Origin: Gymnothorax reevesii | Lineage: Eukaryota > Chordata > Actinopteri > Anguilliformes > Muraenidae | Direction of reading: 5' to 3' | Length of the DNA: 64,000 nt | NCBI GenBank assembly: GCA_029721435.1 | Contig: CM056583.1 | Coordinates: forward strand, 73,404,120-73,468,119 | In this document: positions 21,351-33,430 of the stretch, one piece after another | How the letters are laid out: the number at the start of each line of letters is the position of its first letter | How positions within the stretch are numbered: the first letter of the stretch is position 1 | The notes under the pieces: model-generated | Database searches by the model: none | What the model was told of the DNA's origin: nothing | The model's input: the letters and a program-made list of their open reading frames with translations, nothing else | Translations under genes and position numbers: made by a program

Positions 21351-22380
21351 GCGACGGGGGACAAAAACCACTTTAAGAGTATGTTGCCGGTATTTATGTT
21401 GACCTATTTTGCCACTGTAATGATTGGATTAACAACTTATGATGTATAGTCTAATTTGTGTTATGTTCGGCTATTTTGTGCATTTGTGGTATCCCCTACT
21501 AGTCGATTTGATTGAAACTTTCAGGCTATGTTTCAGGTTCTTATGTGGACATATCCTGTGAGTTTTGTAATGATTGGGAAAACTGTTTATGGTTTATAGT
21601 CTGATTTGCGTTATACTACACTGTTGTTTTTTTTTTTTTGCTTTTATAGCGCCCCCTATCGGTCAATTTGAATGAAATTTTATGGTTATGTTTCAGGTCC
21701 TTATATGAAGATATCCTGTGAGTTTTATGGCTATAGGACAAACAATTGCTGAAATATAGTCTGATTTGTGTCATGTCTTGCCCATTTTTTGCATTTATAG
21801 TGCCCCCTATGAGCAGATTTGCATAGAACTGTCAAGGTATATTCCTGGTACATATATGGATATATCCTATAAGTTTTGTGATGATTGGCTCGATGATCGT
21901 TGAATTTTGTCCATTTATATGCTAAGCCACGCCCCTACTGAAGGTCATTAGTCAATATCTTGGAAACGAAATGAGTCTTCAACAAGCCAATCTTATGTAA
22001 TCTTTGATAAGCCTAGTCCACTGATGATCCACCGCAAATTTTCGAAAGAATTGGACTTACGGCCTAGGAGGAGATCTCAAAAATGTGTTTTTCAAAAAAT
22101 TCAAAATTCCGGAAAATCAAATATGGTTGATCTTACAGGTCCTTCTGGGAAAGTTGTTGAGTTTGGACAAGGAATGTCTGCACCAAGTTTCGTTTTAATC
22201 GGCCTTTTATCATAGGAGTTACAACCTTTAAAGTGAAAACTGTTTTTCTTGAATTATAGGAACACCATCAGGCTGATTGAGCTAAAAATGCCTTGGTCAG
22301 CATTTACACACAACTTCCAGCCAATGTGCAAAATTTCAGATCTCTACAATTTACCATCTCACAGGAATTAGCGAAAACAT
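21350..22380. repeat. Second tandem array with about 150-bp units and 3' tail
   Basis: Units share TATAGTCTGATTTG, GCGCCCCCTATCGG-like and ATATCCTGTGAGTTTT words. The cores at about 21489, 21648 and 21798 are 150-160 bp apart. The tail (21900-22380) is single copy here. It joins the preceding array directly, so both may be parts of one long element. Confidence 0.75.
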
Positions 22381-22885
22381 TTCTGAAGAGGAAAAGAAAT
22401 AATAATAATTACTAGAGAATTGCAATTTCTGAATAAATTGTGAGTTTGAATGCTGAAAGCCGAAGCCACAATGCAATGCTGTCTTGAACACAATAAAGTT
22501 TGAATGATTTGAATGTTTGCTGACGCCACACTGAATAGCTGCCATGAAAATATAATATTTGAATTATGTAAGTATGCTGTAGTTATAGAGGTTCAAAGTA
22601 GCACAAGAGTTTAAGAATTTGAAGACTGTTTCAATGCATTTCTATGGGACAAAAACATCAGAAAAAGTGAAAAATTTTAAAAAGTATAAATAGTACGAAA
22701 GAGAAGAGTAATAGCAATAATATCCAAAAAAAGCTGCACGTTTTGATATATAAAATGATGAAATGGCACAAAGTATGTACAAAAATGGGACTAGTTTATC
22801 AGTGTGGAACAGCGGAAGAAGTAATTAAAAAAATAATGATAATAATAATAATGATAAGTATAAAGAAAATGGCCAACATGAAAAA
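22381..22885. other. AT-rich non-coding DNA
   Basis: AATAAT-rich, possibly the tail of the repeat to the left. Nothing else seen. Confidence 0.5.
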
Positions 22886-22920
22886 CAATAGTGTGAATGC
22901 TGTCAGCATTCACACTATTG
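22886..22920. repeat. Perfect 17-bp-arm palindrome
   Basis: CAATAGTGTGAATGCTG, one T, then its exact reverse complement CAGCATTCACACTATTG. Two copies of ATCGTTAATA follow at once. Confidence 0.97.
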
Positions 22921-23850
22921 ATCGTTAATAATCGTTAATAATTTGCATATATTTTGACCAAACAAAATTCTTTTGATAACTTCAGATCAAGTTCAGCTGA
23001 AGAGTGTTTCACGCTCTTTCACACTTCAAATTTCACACTGATCGGACAAAACCCCAAGTATGGTGCGGATATGGTACGGAACTACATAAAAAATGGTCAT
23101 CAGTCCTACAAAGTTCATGCAGTGTCTTTGATAAAGACTTTAAATTAAAGTCTACCCTTCAAACACATCCTTGATTTAATCCCAGTCCACTGTGGTAGTA
23201 TAGATAATGATGAAAATTGTGTCCAAATACTTATTGATATTTGTTAGAAGTATTTGGGCTTCTGTCTCTCACAATTTCTGCCTTTGGATTATTGTTGTTC
23301 CTGGGAGAAAATATGATGAAACTTTCAGGACTATGCATTACTTGTGTGAACACAGCCCTAGTTTCTCACTATGGCTTCATCTCCAAGTCAAATTGATCAT
23401 TTCAACTGCCTCTAATCAGATGAACTGATCAAATTGCAATGCTACACACTTCTTCTCATATAAGAACCACAAAATCGTGGACTGAATTCAGAATCGATGC
23501 ATTTCAGGGTTGTTTAGATTGCATGGACTGGGACATATCCTTTGAGGACCGTTAAGACTTGAATGAGCCAGTTGACACAATGTCATCTCTCATTGATTTC
23601 TTTGTCACCAATTTAATCGCTATCAGACATATCACTATTTCCCAAATAATAAACTGTGGGATTAAAGGAAAATAAACATATCAATAAAGATATAAAATTC
23701 ATCATTAGGAAAACAATGAATAAAGTAAAAATAAAACAATAAAAATGAAATAGCATAACTGCAATGTGGTTTGGCAGAGAGTTAAACATATGTAAGCAGT
23801 TAAGCAGCAGAACATTGGTTGGTACATTTTGAAGGTGTAATAGACGAACT
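22921..23850. other. Non-coding, no recognisable feature
   Basis: AT-rich single-copy-looking DNA with no protein resemblance. Confidence 0.5.
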
Positions 23851-23852
23851 GA

Positions 23853-24175
23853 CTTTTTCCATGCTTTGAGACATGCAACAACTCCTCGCAAAAAAAGGAG
23901 AGGAGTTTCTCACCTGCTACCCCTTATGCCACACTGAACAGCCATAGGTCCACACTGATCAACAAAACCTCTAGATCAAATAAAATCAGAGCCAAAGTGT
24001 TGGAAGACGAAGCTGCCCAGCTCAGTGACATGCTGATGAGGCTGTTTCATCCCAGTAAGATCAAGGTGTTGTTTCCATACAATGAAAAACTTCCACTGCC
24101 ATTCCAGTTTGTAAAAGAAGAGTGTATTGGCGGTCTTGTGATTATAAGCCTATATCCCTTACATCACTAGGTATG
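23853..24175 (+). pseudogene. Unidentified protein-like fragment, part 1
   Basis: An open frame of about 107 codons without an early ATG, ending in a stop at 24173-24175. It has an A7 run at 23890-23896 where the neighbouring frame (HALRHATTPRKK) seems to join the main one (RSFSPATPYATLN), suggesting a one-base slip. The body has normal protein composition: a helical acidic stretch (RAKVLEDEAAQLSDMLMRLF), then HPSKIKVLFPYNEKLPLPF and FVKEECIGG. I do not recognise the family. It may be an exon or processed-pseudogene relic; no convincing donor follows. It is clearly less random than frames elsewhere in the window, but chance cannot be excluded. Confidence 0.3.
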
Positions 24176-24381
24176 AAATATTTGGAAAACATGTAAATAA
24201 AAATACAGCAAATATGTAACTTTGAAGTCTCAAAACCACAATTACAGCGGCATAGTAGGCTATTACTATTAATGTGAATTCGAATTAGCCACATGTGTCT
24301 GCTTCAATGAGGTTGAACAGCACTTTGTGAAGTAAGTATAAAAAGTAAGACGAGAATGATTGTCGGTGTCCCTTTTGCAGG

Positions 24382-24473
24382 TGAGTGCTGAAAATATGGC
24401 TGCATTATTTGAGAAGGCAAGGGAAACTGTGGTCAAAATTGTGAAAACTTATTCCCCGCACCAAAGAGACTAA
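24382..24473 (+). pseudogene. Unidentified protein-like fragment, part 2
   Basis: After a good acceptor (CCCTTTTGCAG, AG at 24380-24381) the frame reads VSAENMAALFEKARETVVKI then VKTYSPHQRD and stops at TAA: 29 helical, charged codons. It could be a terminal exon of the same lost gene as the fragment 200 bp upstream (same strand, same style). No family recognised. Confidence 0.3.
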
Positions 24474-24479
24474 CAGCAA

Positions 24480-25770
24480 ATCCATTGCTTTGTCCTGCTT
24501 CCTTTGTGACACAAGTGCTCTCACACTTGAAAACATTTTTTGGGCCAACTGAAGTGTGATTCTATCATTTAAATTGGAGGAGATTTACTTTTTAAGTGAA
24601 ATAATATTAAAATCTCAGTGCCCGCAATATCACCTCATCACCATTTAACCTCCAAATACTATTCAGAACAAAAACAAACAAAAAACGTTTTTATTGCAAA
24701 AGAAAGAATGTCTACATCAGCAGATCAGCAGCAGTTTTTTAAATAATAATAATAATCAGGTGGTTTGTGAGAAACTGAGACCATTATCACCAAATTCTGG
24801 TGCAGAAGCTCCATCTGGAAAAACAGGGCACATGGAAAACTGTTTTACACTGTTTGAATTTACAGCTGGCATGCTCACTATATTCATGCATATAAAATAG
24901 CAAAAAATTTGACCAATTTCTGTGAAGTGTTTTAATTCCCAGTAATTCTAAGCTTATTCACCACTCTCACAACAATTACGTAAACAGACCATCATTTGAA
25001 ACACAAAAAAACAAGAACTGAAATGATTTAATTATAGCATGCGATGCACTGTAGTGCATTTTTCTAAATCAACAAATGAGCTTATATAATGTCATTTCTC
25101 AGTTGAGATGTTACCAAATTACCAACATCAATACCTAGAAGAAACATCTAGGCAAAGCTTAAATTTTCTCAAGACCTTTAAAAACAATATTTTTTATTCT
25201 GCAGTATGAAAGACAAAATGAACAAAGTATATGAATATGTCATCCACAGAGTTTGGGACTATTATGTTGTAATCAAATAAACTGGACTTACAATGGCGGC
25301 ATTTTGTTGCTGAATTATTTATTACTCTGTGGGTGAGCTCCAGGAGTCTCCAGAATCACAAAGTTGCACGATATGTAAAACAGAAAGCAACCGCCTCATT
25401 TTAGTGATGGCTATCATGCATAAACAGTTACTACTCATTCCTCTGCATGTGTTAAGACCTCATTATTTTCACCCAGACCATGAAAATATACCTTAATTTC
25501 AAGACTGAGGTCCTTCCTGAGAGATTTAATGTTTCATGGTCAGCAAGTGCAAAACAAAAGGGGGCCATTGAGCTGTTTTCTGCTCGCAATCTTTTTTTTG
25601 TTTGTTTGTTTGAACAACAATGCAGCACATGTAATCTTAAACATAACTGAGGGTCCTAGAGGTCACTGAGCTTCAGAATTAATTGTAGAACATTGGTTCA
25701 TTGGTTATTCCGATTAGGTACATAATACATAGTCAGAAATCATCTAGAAATATCACTTAGGGAAGATATT
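24480..25770. other. Non-coding, no recognisable feature
   Basis: AT-rich, a few homopolymers (TTTG near 25600), no terminal repeats or frames of note. Confidence 0.5.
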
Positions 25771-25774
25771 TGGG

Positions 25775-26335
25775 CTAAACACCAAGTACTACACCTGGCA
25801 AAAACCAGGTATTTCTCATTAAGTGGCCGATACCATCCCTATGGAAAAACAGGGCTGTGGCAGCATCGTACTGTGGGGTGCTTCTAAAAGGGGAGACTGG
25901 TCCGGATTGAGGGAAGGGTGAATTTGGTAAATACAGGTGACTAATTGAAGATGACCTGCTTCAGACTGTACTATACCTCAGACTAAGGCGATGGTTTACC
26001 TTTCAGCACAGCAACAACCCCGGGCATACAGCCAAGACAACACGGCAGTGGCTTTGGGACATCTGAATATCCTTGAGTGGCCCAGCCAAAGACCCACTTG
26101 AACCCCACAGGACATCTGTGGAGACACCTGAGGATGGCAGTTCATTGAATTTGCCAGTCCAGTCTGACTGAGCTACAGAGGCTCTGCTACTGCAGAGATA
26201 AAATGGGAGAAAATTCCCAAATCCAGTTATGCAAAGCTTGTAAACACCCAAGAAAACTCGAAACGGTCCAATGTGCTTCTACTAAGTACGAAATTAAGGA
26301 TCTGATAATTTCTTAATGAGACATTTTAGTTCATT
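25775..26335 (+). pseudogene. Tc1-like transposase, C-terminal remnant
   Basis: Plus-strand text in several frames: a GCGSIVLWGAS-like stretch (25855-25890), then QHSNNPGHTAKTTRQWLW (about 26005-26060) standing for the second catalytic block QDNDPKHT, then GPAKDPLEPHRTSVET where SPDLNPIEHLW is expected. It matches the last third of a common fish Tc1 transposase. Both catalytic positions are damaged, stops are frequent, and neither end nor N-terminus is present nearby. Confidence 0.7.
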
Positions 26336-26855
26336 GAAAGAGGTGTTCACTTTGTCATTCTGGGTAGTCTAGTGCAGGTAAATGCCCAAAAAGTATATTT
26401 AATCTATTTTAAAAGGAATATGCAAAAGGCAAAAAGGTCTGGGTACGTTGTAAAGCCAATGTAAATATCCATATTACCCAGTGCTGCAGCTTTGCAAGAT
26501 GATGAGGGGAATGAGAGATGACAACATGAATGTATTGTACTCAAGCAGTGGACCAAGACAAGTGGCTAAACGAATAAGAAAGTACTGAAAGCATAAGTGA
26601 GTTCACCACTGAAAGAAGGTCTCCTTTGGTTTCCATTGTGGTTTTTTTCCTGAGAGTAGAAGAATTGTGGCGAGTGAGCAGTTTCTGAATCTAACAGAAA
26701 AAATGCAGCCCCATTCCTGTATTATACGCACTCTCTCTGGTCATACTATTGTTCAAAAAAAGCCAAATACTGCTGGTTCATTTGTCTTTTAATAAAGGCA
26801 TAATGTTCTTTGAATGTAACAGTGCATTCTAGGAATAAAAAAGTCAAAATAATGA
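26336..26855. other. Non-coding, no recognisable feature
   Basis: No repeat ends, simple repeats or frames of note. Confidence 0.5.
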
Positions 26856-26859
26856 GCTA

Positions 26860-27300
26860 CCGGACAGCTCACTCAGTGTAGCATCGCTGATTCAATCCCC
26901 GCCTCGTACCAGCTGGCAGTGGTCAGCAGCTTTTTCAGAGTAGCGCACAATTGGCTATTGCGCTACAAGGTTGCAAATTGGGAAGGGACTGCCGGGGAGG
27001 GAAAATAATTGTTGCCTTGTTCGTTGCTCAAGCGCCTCCTGTTGGCCAGACGGGAATCGTCAGGAAGATTCTAAGCCTGTTCATGTCCGGGTATCCTCCA
27101 CCCTTGCTCTGAACTTGCAAAGATTCAACCAATGAGTGTATAAGAAGCAACAGGCTGACAGGCACGTACTTCGGAGGAGAACCGCGATCTGTCTTCACTC
27201 TCCTGAATTGGCAGCAAGGGGTCGCATACGAGCAAGCCTTGTACATAGTTCACCAATTGGGCATTCTTGATTCAGGTGGGATTGGAGACGCCAAATTTTT
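26860..27300 (+). mobile_element. SINE-like repeat with tRNA-like head
   Basis: The head AGCTCACTCAGTGTAGCATC with TGATTCAATCC further on is laid out like pol III A and B boxes. The body includes CTCCTGTTGGCCAGACGGG, and the tail runs to TTTTTTTATTAAAAAAAA near 27297-27312. A tRNA-derived SINE is the best guess; the family is not identified. The minus frame at 27028-27246 is not coding. Confidence 0.45.
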
Positions 27301-27314
27301 TTATTAAAAAAAAG

Positions 27315-28450
27315 TCAAAATAATAAAGACATGCAGTAAATCAGTGTCATGGTACGATCATAAGAAACCCATTTATATGATTATATGACTGATAAATGGA
27401 CCGCAGATCTCTCACAGGGAATTTATATCATTATATAATTTTCATGGTGGGTGTTGTAGCCAATAACAAGGTGCAGAAGAACTGAAAGTTGACTTAGGCA
27501 TTTTGCTCACTATTACAAACTGGATAATTGTGAGAAAAGAACGTGTTTGTCAATGAATTTTGCCGCATTATAAGCAAGCAGAAGTTTGCTCTATGCAGCA
27601 TTATTTTATACATATGACCAGAGCCAACAAGACATTTAAGTAGCTCCTGCATGAGAGCATTATACATTTATTTAAATCATAAACTGTGTGATCTGTTGTT
27701 AAATTACTACATTAAAGCCTGCAGAGGTGCACAAAATATATAAAGTAGAATTTCAGATTACAGCGTTCAAAAGGTCAACAATTTTGTTAATTTTTAATAG
27801 GCAAATTAGTTAGCAGTGACCTTCAATAGGGTGCATAGGTACCTGCGAGTCCTGAAGGTCATTTGTCAATTAAATATTGAATGATTAACTTTTAGAGGGG
27901 TAGGGCGAGTAAAAATTAAGCACTTTAGGGGTTAAAGGCATTACTGTGCACGCCTGCTGTCCGAAATATGAAAGCTGACCGAGAGGGATTTTATTTAGGG
28001 AAGAGCAGGACAGGTTGTTTCATGGGCATAGCATCCTCAATTAGCATTTTTTTTTTACACACACCTGAGACTTTTGCATTTAAATAGTATAATTATACAC
28101 AATACATTTGTTTTCTCCCCATGTTTTTAGACAAGAATGCAAGAATATGGCCCATGTACTAGTTAGGCATAGGTTTAAGGTACAGAAATTCAATACAGAT
28201 AAAGGCCAACCAGAACAATCATTAGCTACCTCCCATGCCTTAGCGTAACAGCCTTTTACAAAGACTGATAAACAGACTGATAGGCATGTAATCTCTATGA
28301 TGAATTTATCACAAAAATAATCAATGGGTGAAGAAAATATATTCTGTCTTACTGAGTTATAAAATATTTGAAAAATAAGGATGCAAGTGAACAACCACAA
28401 ACGGGTAAAAGGATTTCTTTATTTACAGTATAAATACTTACAAACATTCA
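27315..28450. other. Non-coding, no recognisable feature
   Basis: The minus frame at 28080-28400 (106 codons) has no known motif and is likely chance. Confidence 0.5.
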
Positions 28451-28479
28451 ACTCTCATCAGTCCACCACTTACAGAAGT

Positions 28480-29350
28480 GCATTGACAAACAGTGATCAC
28501 TCCTCAGATGTAACTGCAGCCATCCGTAATTAAATACAGACATATCTGTCCACTTTCATACCTCTGAGTTTGACATTACAGCAGTTAAGCTAATGAAATG
28601 TGCTGCACTCACAACATTTCTTCACATGGAAATGTGTTTGTAATGGCACTGATTAATGTAATAACAATGGCTATGGTAAATTTCCACGTCTTAACTTATG
28701 CTCAAGTTGTGCTATTCTGTTTGGTCAGCGTAGGTAAATAAGGCCAAATGAATTCATGAAAATGTTAAGGGTAGGAATACATTTCACTCTTAGAGTTAAA
28801 GTAAAAAGAAGACTTTCAAGTATATCAGTGGAGGGCAGGTTTGTGGCAGACCATAATCATTGGAACTTAGTACATAGCCACTGTAGACGAAGCTATTCCT
28901 GCGACAGACTTTGTCCTCCACATAGGTGAATTAACTCCACTTAAATGATACTCAAGATGAATTAGTTACACCACATTTCCTGTAAATTACCAACGTAATT
29001 TAATTTTTCTACCAAGAAATATGATTAATCACCAGTATCTCCTAACTATAGCCAAAGAAAAGTTTGGAATCTATTTAAACACTGTGTAAATGACAGTATG
29101 GCTGTATTTGCTCTGAAGGGCTTAGTCACACAAGTGTGTCTGACTGTGAGGTTTTCAGAATGAAGTTACCTGTTGATGTATTGTGCCTTTTAACATTTAG
29201 GCTTGATCACCACTCAAGCAATTCTCAGCTGAGTAAAGGGGAAAATGTTCACTGTTAATTACCCGCCAGAGCCTGTGGGACACAAACTCATTCAAACTAG
29301 ATCTGTGCTGCTGTTAGTGGAAACTAGCAGTAGAAAGGTGTCTGTGGGCC
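28480..29350. promoter_or_regulatory. Possible conserved non-coding block
   Basis: Repeat-free, balanced composition with TAATTA, TGTTAATTACC, GATTAATG and CAGCTG-type words. Weak call based on texture only. Confidence 0.22.
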
Positions 29351-30100
29351 TGGTTGGAGGTTTATGTCCTTCACTGTGCGAAATTCCCACATATGGAATG
29401 GAGTGTTGAATTCATTATACTATATATTTGAGTTAAGCAGCATGCAGTGGGGGGGAATATGAATGAATACAAAGGCTGAGTGAGATGAGTGCCACACTGG
29501 AAATTGTGCTGACATGTCCCCCAGAACATTTCACTTTTCCACTGAAAAATACCCAAAAGATCAAAGACAAGCACTGACTCATCAGAAAAAGACACAATCA
29601 CAGCAAAACAGTGATTAACACTAAGTTAAACAGAATGTATAACAGACTGGAGCTGCATTGACACCATCTTATTCTCCTTGACATCAACCTTCCAACAAGG
29701 CAAAACATGGGGAAACTATGGAAAACCTCTGGGTCACACAATCTGAACTAAACTGAGTACTTGTGATGACTTTCGGCTACAGCAGCACGATGGGGCAATA
29801 GTGATACATGACAAAGAATAGCCTCTTTTCAAACTTTTTTGTCAGTGCAGTAAACTGCCTAGATCTCCTTAGAGGAACACTACTCTGAAACACCCTACTA
29901 CTGAAAAGTTCCGGATTTTTGTATTCTATAAAATTTTTAAACAAATGGGACGTTGAAGAGAAAGCCATTGTCCATACCCAACAAAAACAACTCATTAACA
30001 TTTATTAAACATGTCAATGTAAATAAAAAGGCTTATCAAACAGGATGCAGTAATTACTGATAGAAATTTTAAAAAGGCCACACATAATAAAAGTGTAAGT
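29351..30100. other. Non-coding, no recognisable feature
   Basis: Two minus frames of 74-76 codons show no family motif. Confidence 0.5.
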
Positions 30101-30106
30101 GATGTA

Positions 30107-31683
30107 CAGTTGCAATCAAAATAATTCAACCCCCATTGCAAATTGGGTTTACTGGCAAAATTTACCAACTTTCAGCCATTTGTGATAAACAGATAAAACA
30201 AGAACATTTTAAGAAGCTCACCACAACTAATATTACAAGTGGTTTCTCAAATTTTAGCACGAAATGCCACTTTTAATGATTACTGCAGTCTCAAAATTAT
30301 TCAACCCTCCCGAATAGAATCTGTCAGAAAAGCATATTTGCAAATCAGGTGCTGTCTCAAGCACACCTAATCAAGAGCTTAATTAGTTGCATCAGGTTTG
30401 CTTGAGATTCAACACATCAAATACCTGCACTCGCTAGGGGTTTGTTGACAGTAACATTTAATTGCATATTTGACATATGGCTGTCAAGAGAATTTTCCAA
30501 AAAGCTAATAGAGATCATTGCCTGGCACAAACAAGAAAAAGGATTCAAAAAGGTAGCACTGGCACTGAATTCTCATAGAGATACAGTTAGATGCATAGTT
30601 TGCAAGTTCAGAGTAAAAGGAAGAGTGGCTACAGCACCAGGATATGGCAGAAAGTGGAAGCTATCAATGGCTGATAGCAGATTCCTGAGGAGACGGGTGG
30701 TCAAAAGCCCTTGAGTGACTGCAGGAGACCCGCAGCAAGACTTGAAGGCAGGAGGCACTGAGGTTTCAGTTTGCACAGAAGGGCGCATACTAAATGTTGA
30801 AGGTCTCCAAGACATTCACCACAACTGATCCAAAAGCACAAGCTCCAATATGCTCAAAACCATATAAATTAGACACAAAACTTACACTATTCTGTGGAGC
30901 GACGAAACAAAACTGGAATATTTTGGGTTTATGAATCAGTGGTATGTCTGCAGAGGGAATAAAGATACATATGCTGAAAAGTACACCCTGCCTACAGTGG
31001 AGAATTGTGGAGGCTTTTTGATGCTCTGTAGCTGCCTTGCTTCCTCTGGCACTGGAAACCTGCAAAGTGTGGAGGGCAAGATGGATTCAGTCAAGTACCA
31101 AGATATCCAAGGAGAAAATGTCATGCTGTCTGTAGGGAAGCTGACACTTCGGCATCATTGAACCTTTCAAAAGGACAATGATCCTATGCATACCTCAACA
31201 TCCACCAAGCCCTGGTTTCAGAAGAGGTCTCGGAAGATTTGAGAGTGCCCATCACAGTTGCCTCACTTGAACCCCATAAAAATCTCTGTAAGGATTTGAG
31301 GAACACAGTTGCAGCATGCAAACCCATGAATATTAGTGAACTGGAGGCCATTGTCCATGAGGACTGGGCTAAGATTCCTTAGGAATGCTGTCAAAAGCTG
31401 ACATCTGCCAATGCATCACATTCCAGCAGGTCATAGCGGCAAAAGGGTGCTCTACAAATTATTATAGATGCTTGTCATGAAGGGATTGAATAATTTTGAG
31501 CCTGCAGTAGTCATTAGAAGTGGCATTTTGTGTTGAATTTGGAGAAACCACTTGTAATATTTGTTGTGTTGAGGAATTTAAATTGTTCTTGTTTTATTTG
31601 TTGATTGCAAATAGCTGACAGTTTGTAAATTTTGCCAGTAAACCTAATTTGCAACAGGGGTTGAATAATTTTTATTGCAACTG
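30107..31683 (+). mobile_element. Full-length Tc1-like transposon
   Basis: 1,577 bp bounded by TA (30105-30106 and 31684-31685). Ends are CAGTTGCAATCAAAATAATT on the left and, from the right, CAGTTGCAATAAAAATTATT. The inverted repeat continues for some 60-100 bp (TTGCAAATTGGGTTTACTGG against TTGCAAATTAGGTTTACTGG). The transposase remnant is on the plus strand. Confidence 0.92.
30442..31395 (+). pseudogene. Tc1-like transposase pseudogene
   Basis: The N-terminal helix-turn-helix region is in the frame 30442-30714 (KKLIEIIAWHKQEKGFKKVA, VKGRVATAPGYGRKWKLS). The catalytic domain follows in broken frames: ILWSDETKLEYFGF (first Asp present, about 30889-30930), TVENCGGFLMLCSC, FQKDNDPMHTST (second Asp present, near 31170) and LPHLNPIK (near 31267), where the family has SPDLNPIE; the third acidic residue is Lys. 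At least three stops and several shifts. Not functional. Confidence 0.85.
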
Positions 31684-31794
31684 TATATATGTCAGTGCAA
31701 AGAAAATAATTTTATTTCAAAGTCTTATATGATTTTTTTCTTTCAAAACATTCCCTCTCATATTTACATTTTTTATTTAAAAAAAAATGCTTTT

Positions 31795-32010
31795 TATGAA
31801 ATCAAAGATGTCAAAATTGTTGGCACCCTTAAAAGCTAATGTGAATAAAAAAAAGGCCATTTATGTTTTGTAAGTTTTATTCTCCGAGTAAAATAAGTAA
31901 AACAACTATATTTTACAATTCCATCGATTCTTGTGGTAAGATGCATGTAAAATCTCTTTGTCATCTATCACAATGGGAAAAGTCAAAATAATGACTGTCC
32001 ATTAATCTAT
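31795..32010. mobile_element. Tc1-like terminal fragment
   Basis: GTCAAAATTGTTGGCACCCT, then text typical of the region just inside Tc1 ends (TTTTGTAAGTTTTATT, CATGTAAAATCTCTTTGTC). Truncated; no partner end seen. Confidence 0.5.
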
Positions 32011-32955
32011 TAATGGTATTGTGGATAATTCCAACATGTTGCTTAGCGTTTCAGCATGAACACATCAATCCACAGCTCAGAGATCATCCATCTGTGGGTT
32101 AGTGGGTTAACCCAACCCTCCCATGGTACTTGACTGGTTATGTAGTCTCTTGATGCCAGTTTCAATCAACTTCACGGCTCTCAATGTCGCTAATTTGAAA
32201 ATGGCCACACGGTCGTCACAATTAAATCAAGAACATGAGATTATACCACAAACTCTCAAAGCTACAGAAACAGCATTATTGCAACATCCTTGTAGTTTTC
32301 TACCAACTTTCTACGACTAGTTGAACAGGTTAATTACTTACCAGAGTCTTGCTGGCTTGAAAAAAAAAATGTTCAGCAAACTCACTTTAGCCTAATTTTA
32401 AACAATTTGAGTGGGTGTGTTTGTATTGGATTATCCTGGGGTAAAGCCCATACCCAGATTGTTTGGTTCTGAACTACTGCCGTTACAAGACATACAACCT
32501 GACATCGCAGCATCACCTAGGTTACCTCAGAATCATAAGCAGACAGTATTCTGATGCTGGCTATATACCACAAACAGAGGGCCCCATGTTCCTTATTATA
32601 TAATCTTCTCTGATTGCTATACTTCATCAAATCTCATATTTGCAATAATGGCAAAAAAAAAAAAACATTTGAAAAGCTTCATTTTTTTATGTAAAGTCAT
32701 TATAACCAATTAAACTCTTGAAGTGAAAACACAACAAAACTTCTTTGGTGAACCTATCCTTAACATGTCACAAAAGAAAGATGTATTCCGAGTATGGCAT
32801 TATGACATGTTTAAAAAGTGTTTACATAACAGGAAAAATAAATGCATGAAGAAAATAAAATTGTGATTTTAGAAAATGGACAGAAATTACATTTTCTCAT
32901 GAAATTATGGAGACAGGGTAGTAAAGCCATATTCTACTAAACAAGGTGTTTGTAA
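32011..32955. other. Non-coding, no recognisable feature
   Basis: Unique-looking DNA with poly-A tracts near 32360 and 32650. Confidence 0.5.
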
Positions 32956-32959
32956 TTGT

Positions 32960-33430
32960 TTCCCATTGAAGCTGACTGACACAAAGGAGTTCAAATGGCT
33001 AGAAAATAAATCCTAACCCTTTTAGTCAGACCCTTCTAATTGAGCATTTTGTTCATCTGTTTTGAAATAGCAGCAAAATGGTGTAATTTTTCCCTCTACA
33101 TTCTATGCAGTATTCATGAGCACCCCCTCCCATCCTTGCTTGGTTTATTATAATAAATTGCAGTGAATCTAGTTTAACTATTGGGCCACACTAACAATTC
33201 CTCATTTCTGAACTGAACATGACCTCCATAGCACCATCATATCTACTTTACCTAGTTCCATGGAGTTTGAGGTCAAAGAGATTTCTATTACTGGATATAA
33301 AAATGGAGAAACACTTTCCTAAGAAATCCAAAACATTTCTGGGCTCTTATCCAAGCATCCTCGGGAGAGAGGAGAACTGGTTGCCATGCCGACACCAATT
33401 AGCTGACATCTGGCATTTTTAACTTTCAGT
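32960..33430. promoter_or_regulatory. Possible conserved non-coding block
   Basis: Repeat-free with TATTCATGAGC, AATTGAGCATTTTGTTC, TTATTATAATAAATT and CACCAATTAGCTGAC words. Texture only; no conservation test available. Confidence 0.25.

Noticed and set aside
20400..22380. Possible CRISPR-like spaced repeats
   Set aside because: Units are 115-160 bp, variable, and in a vertebrate genome; this is satellite or minisatellite structure.
26860..27000. A genuine tRNA gene
   Set aside because: Box A/B-like words are present, but I could not fold a full cloverleaf and the body continues as a SINE.
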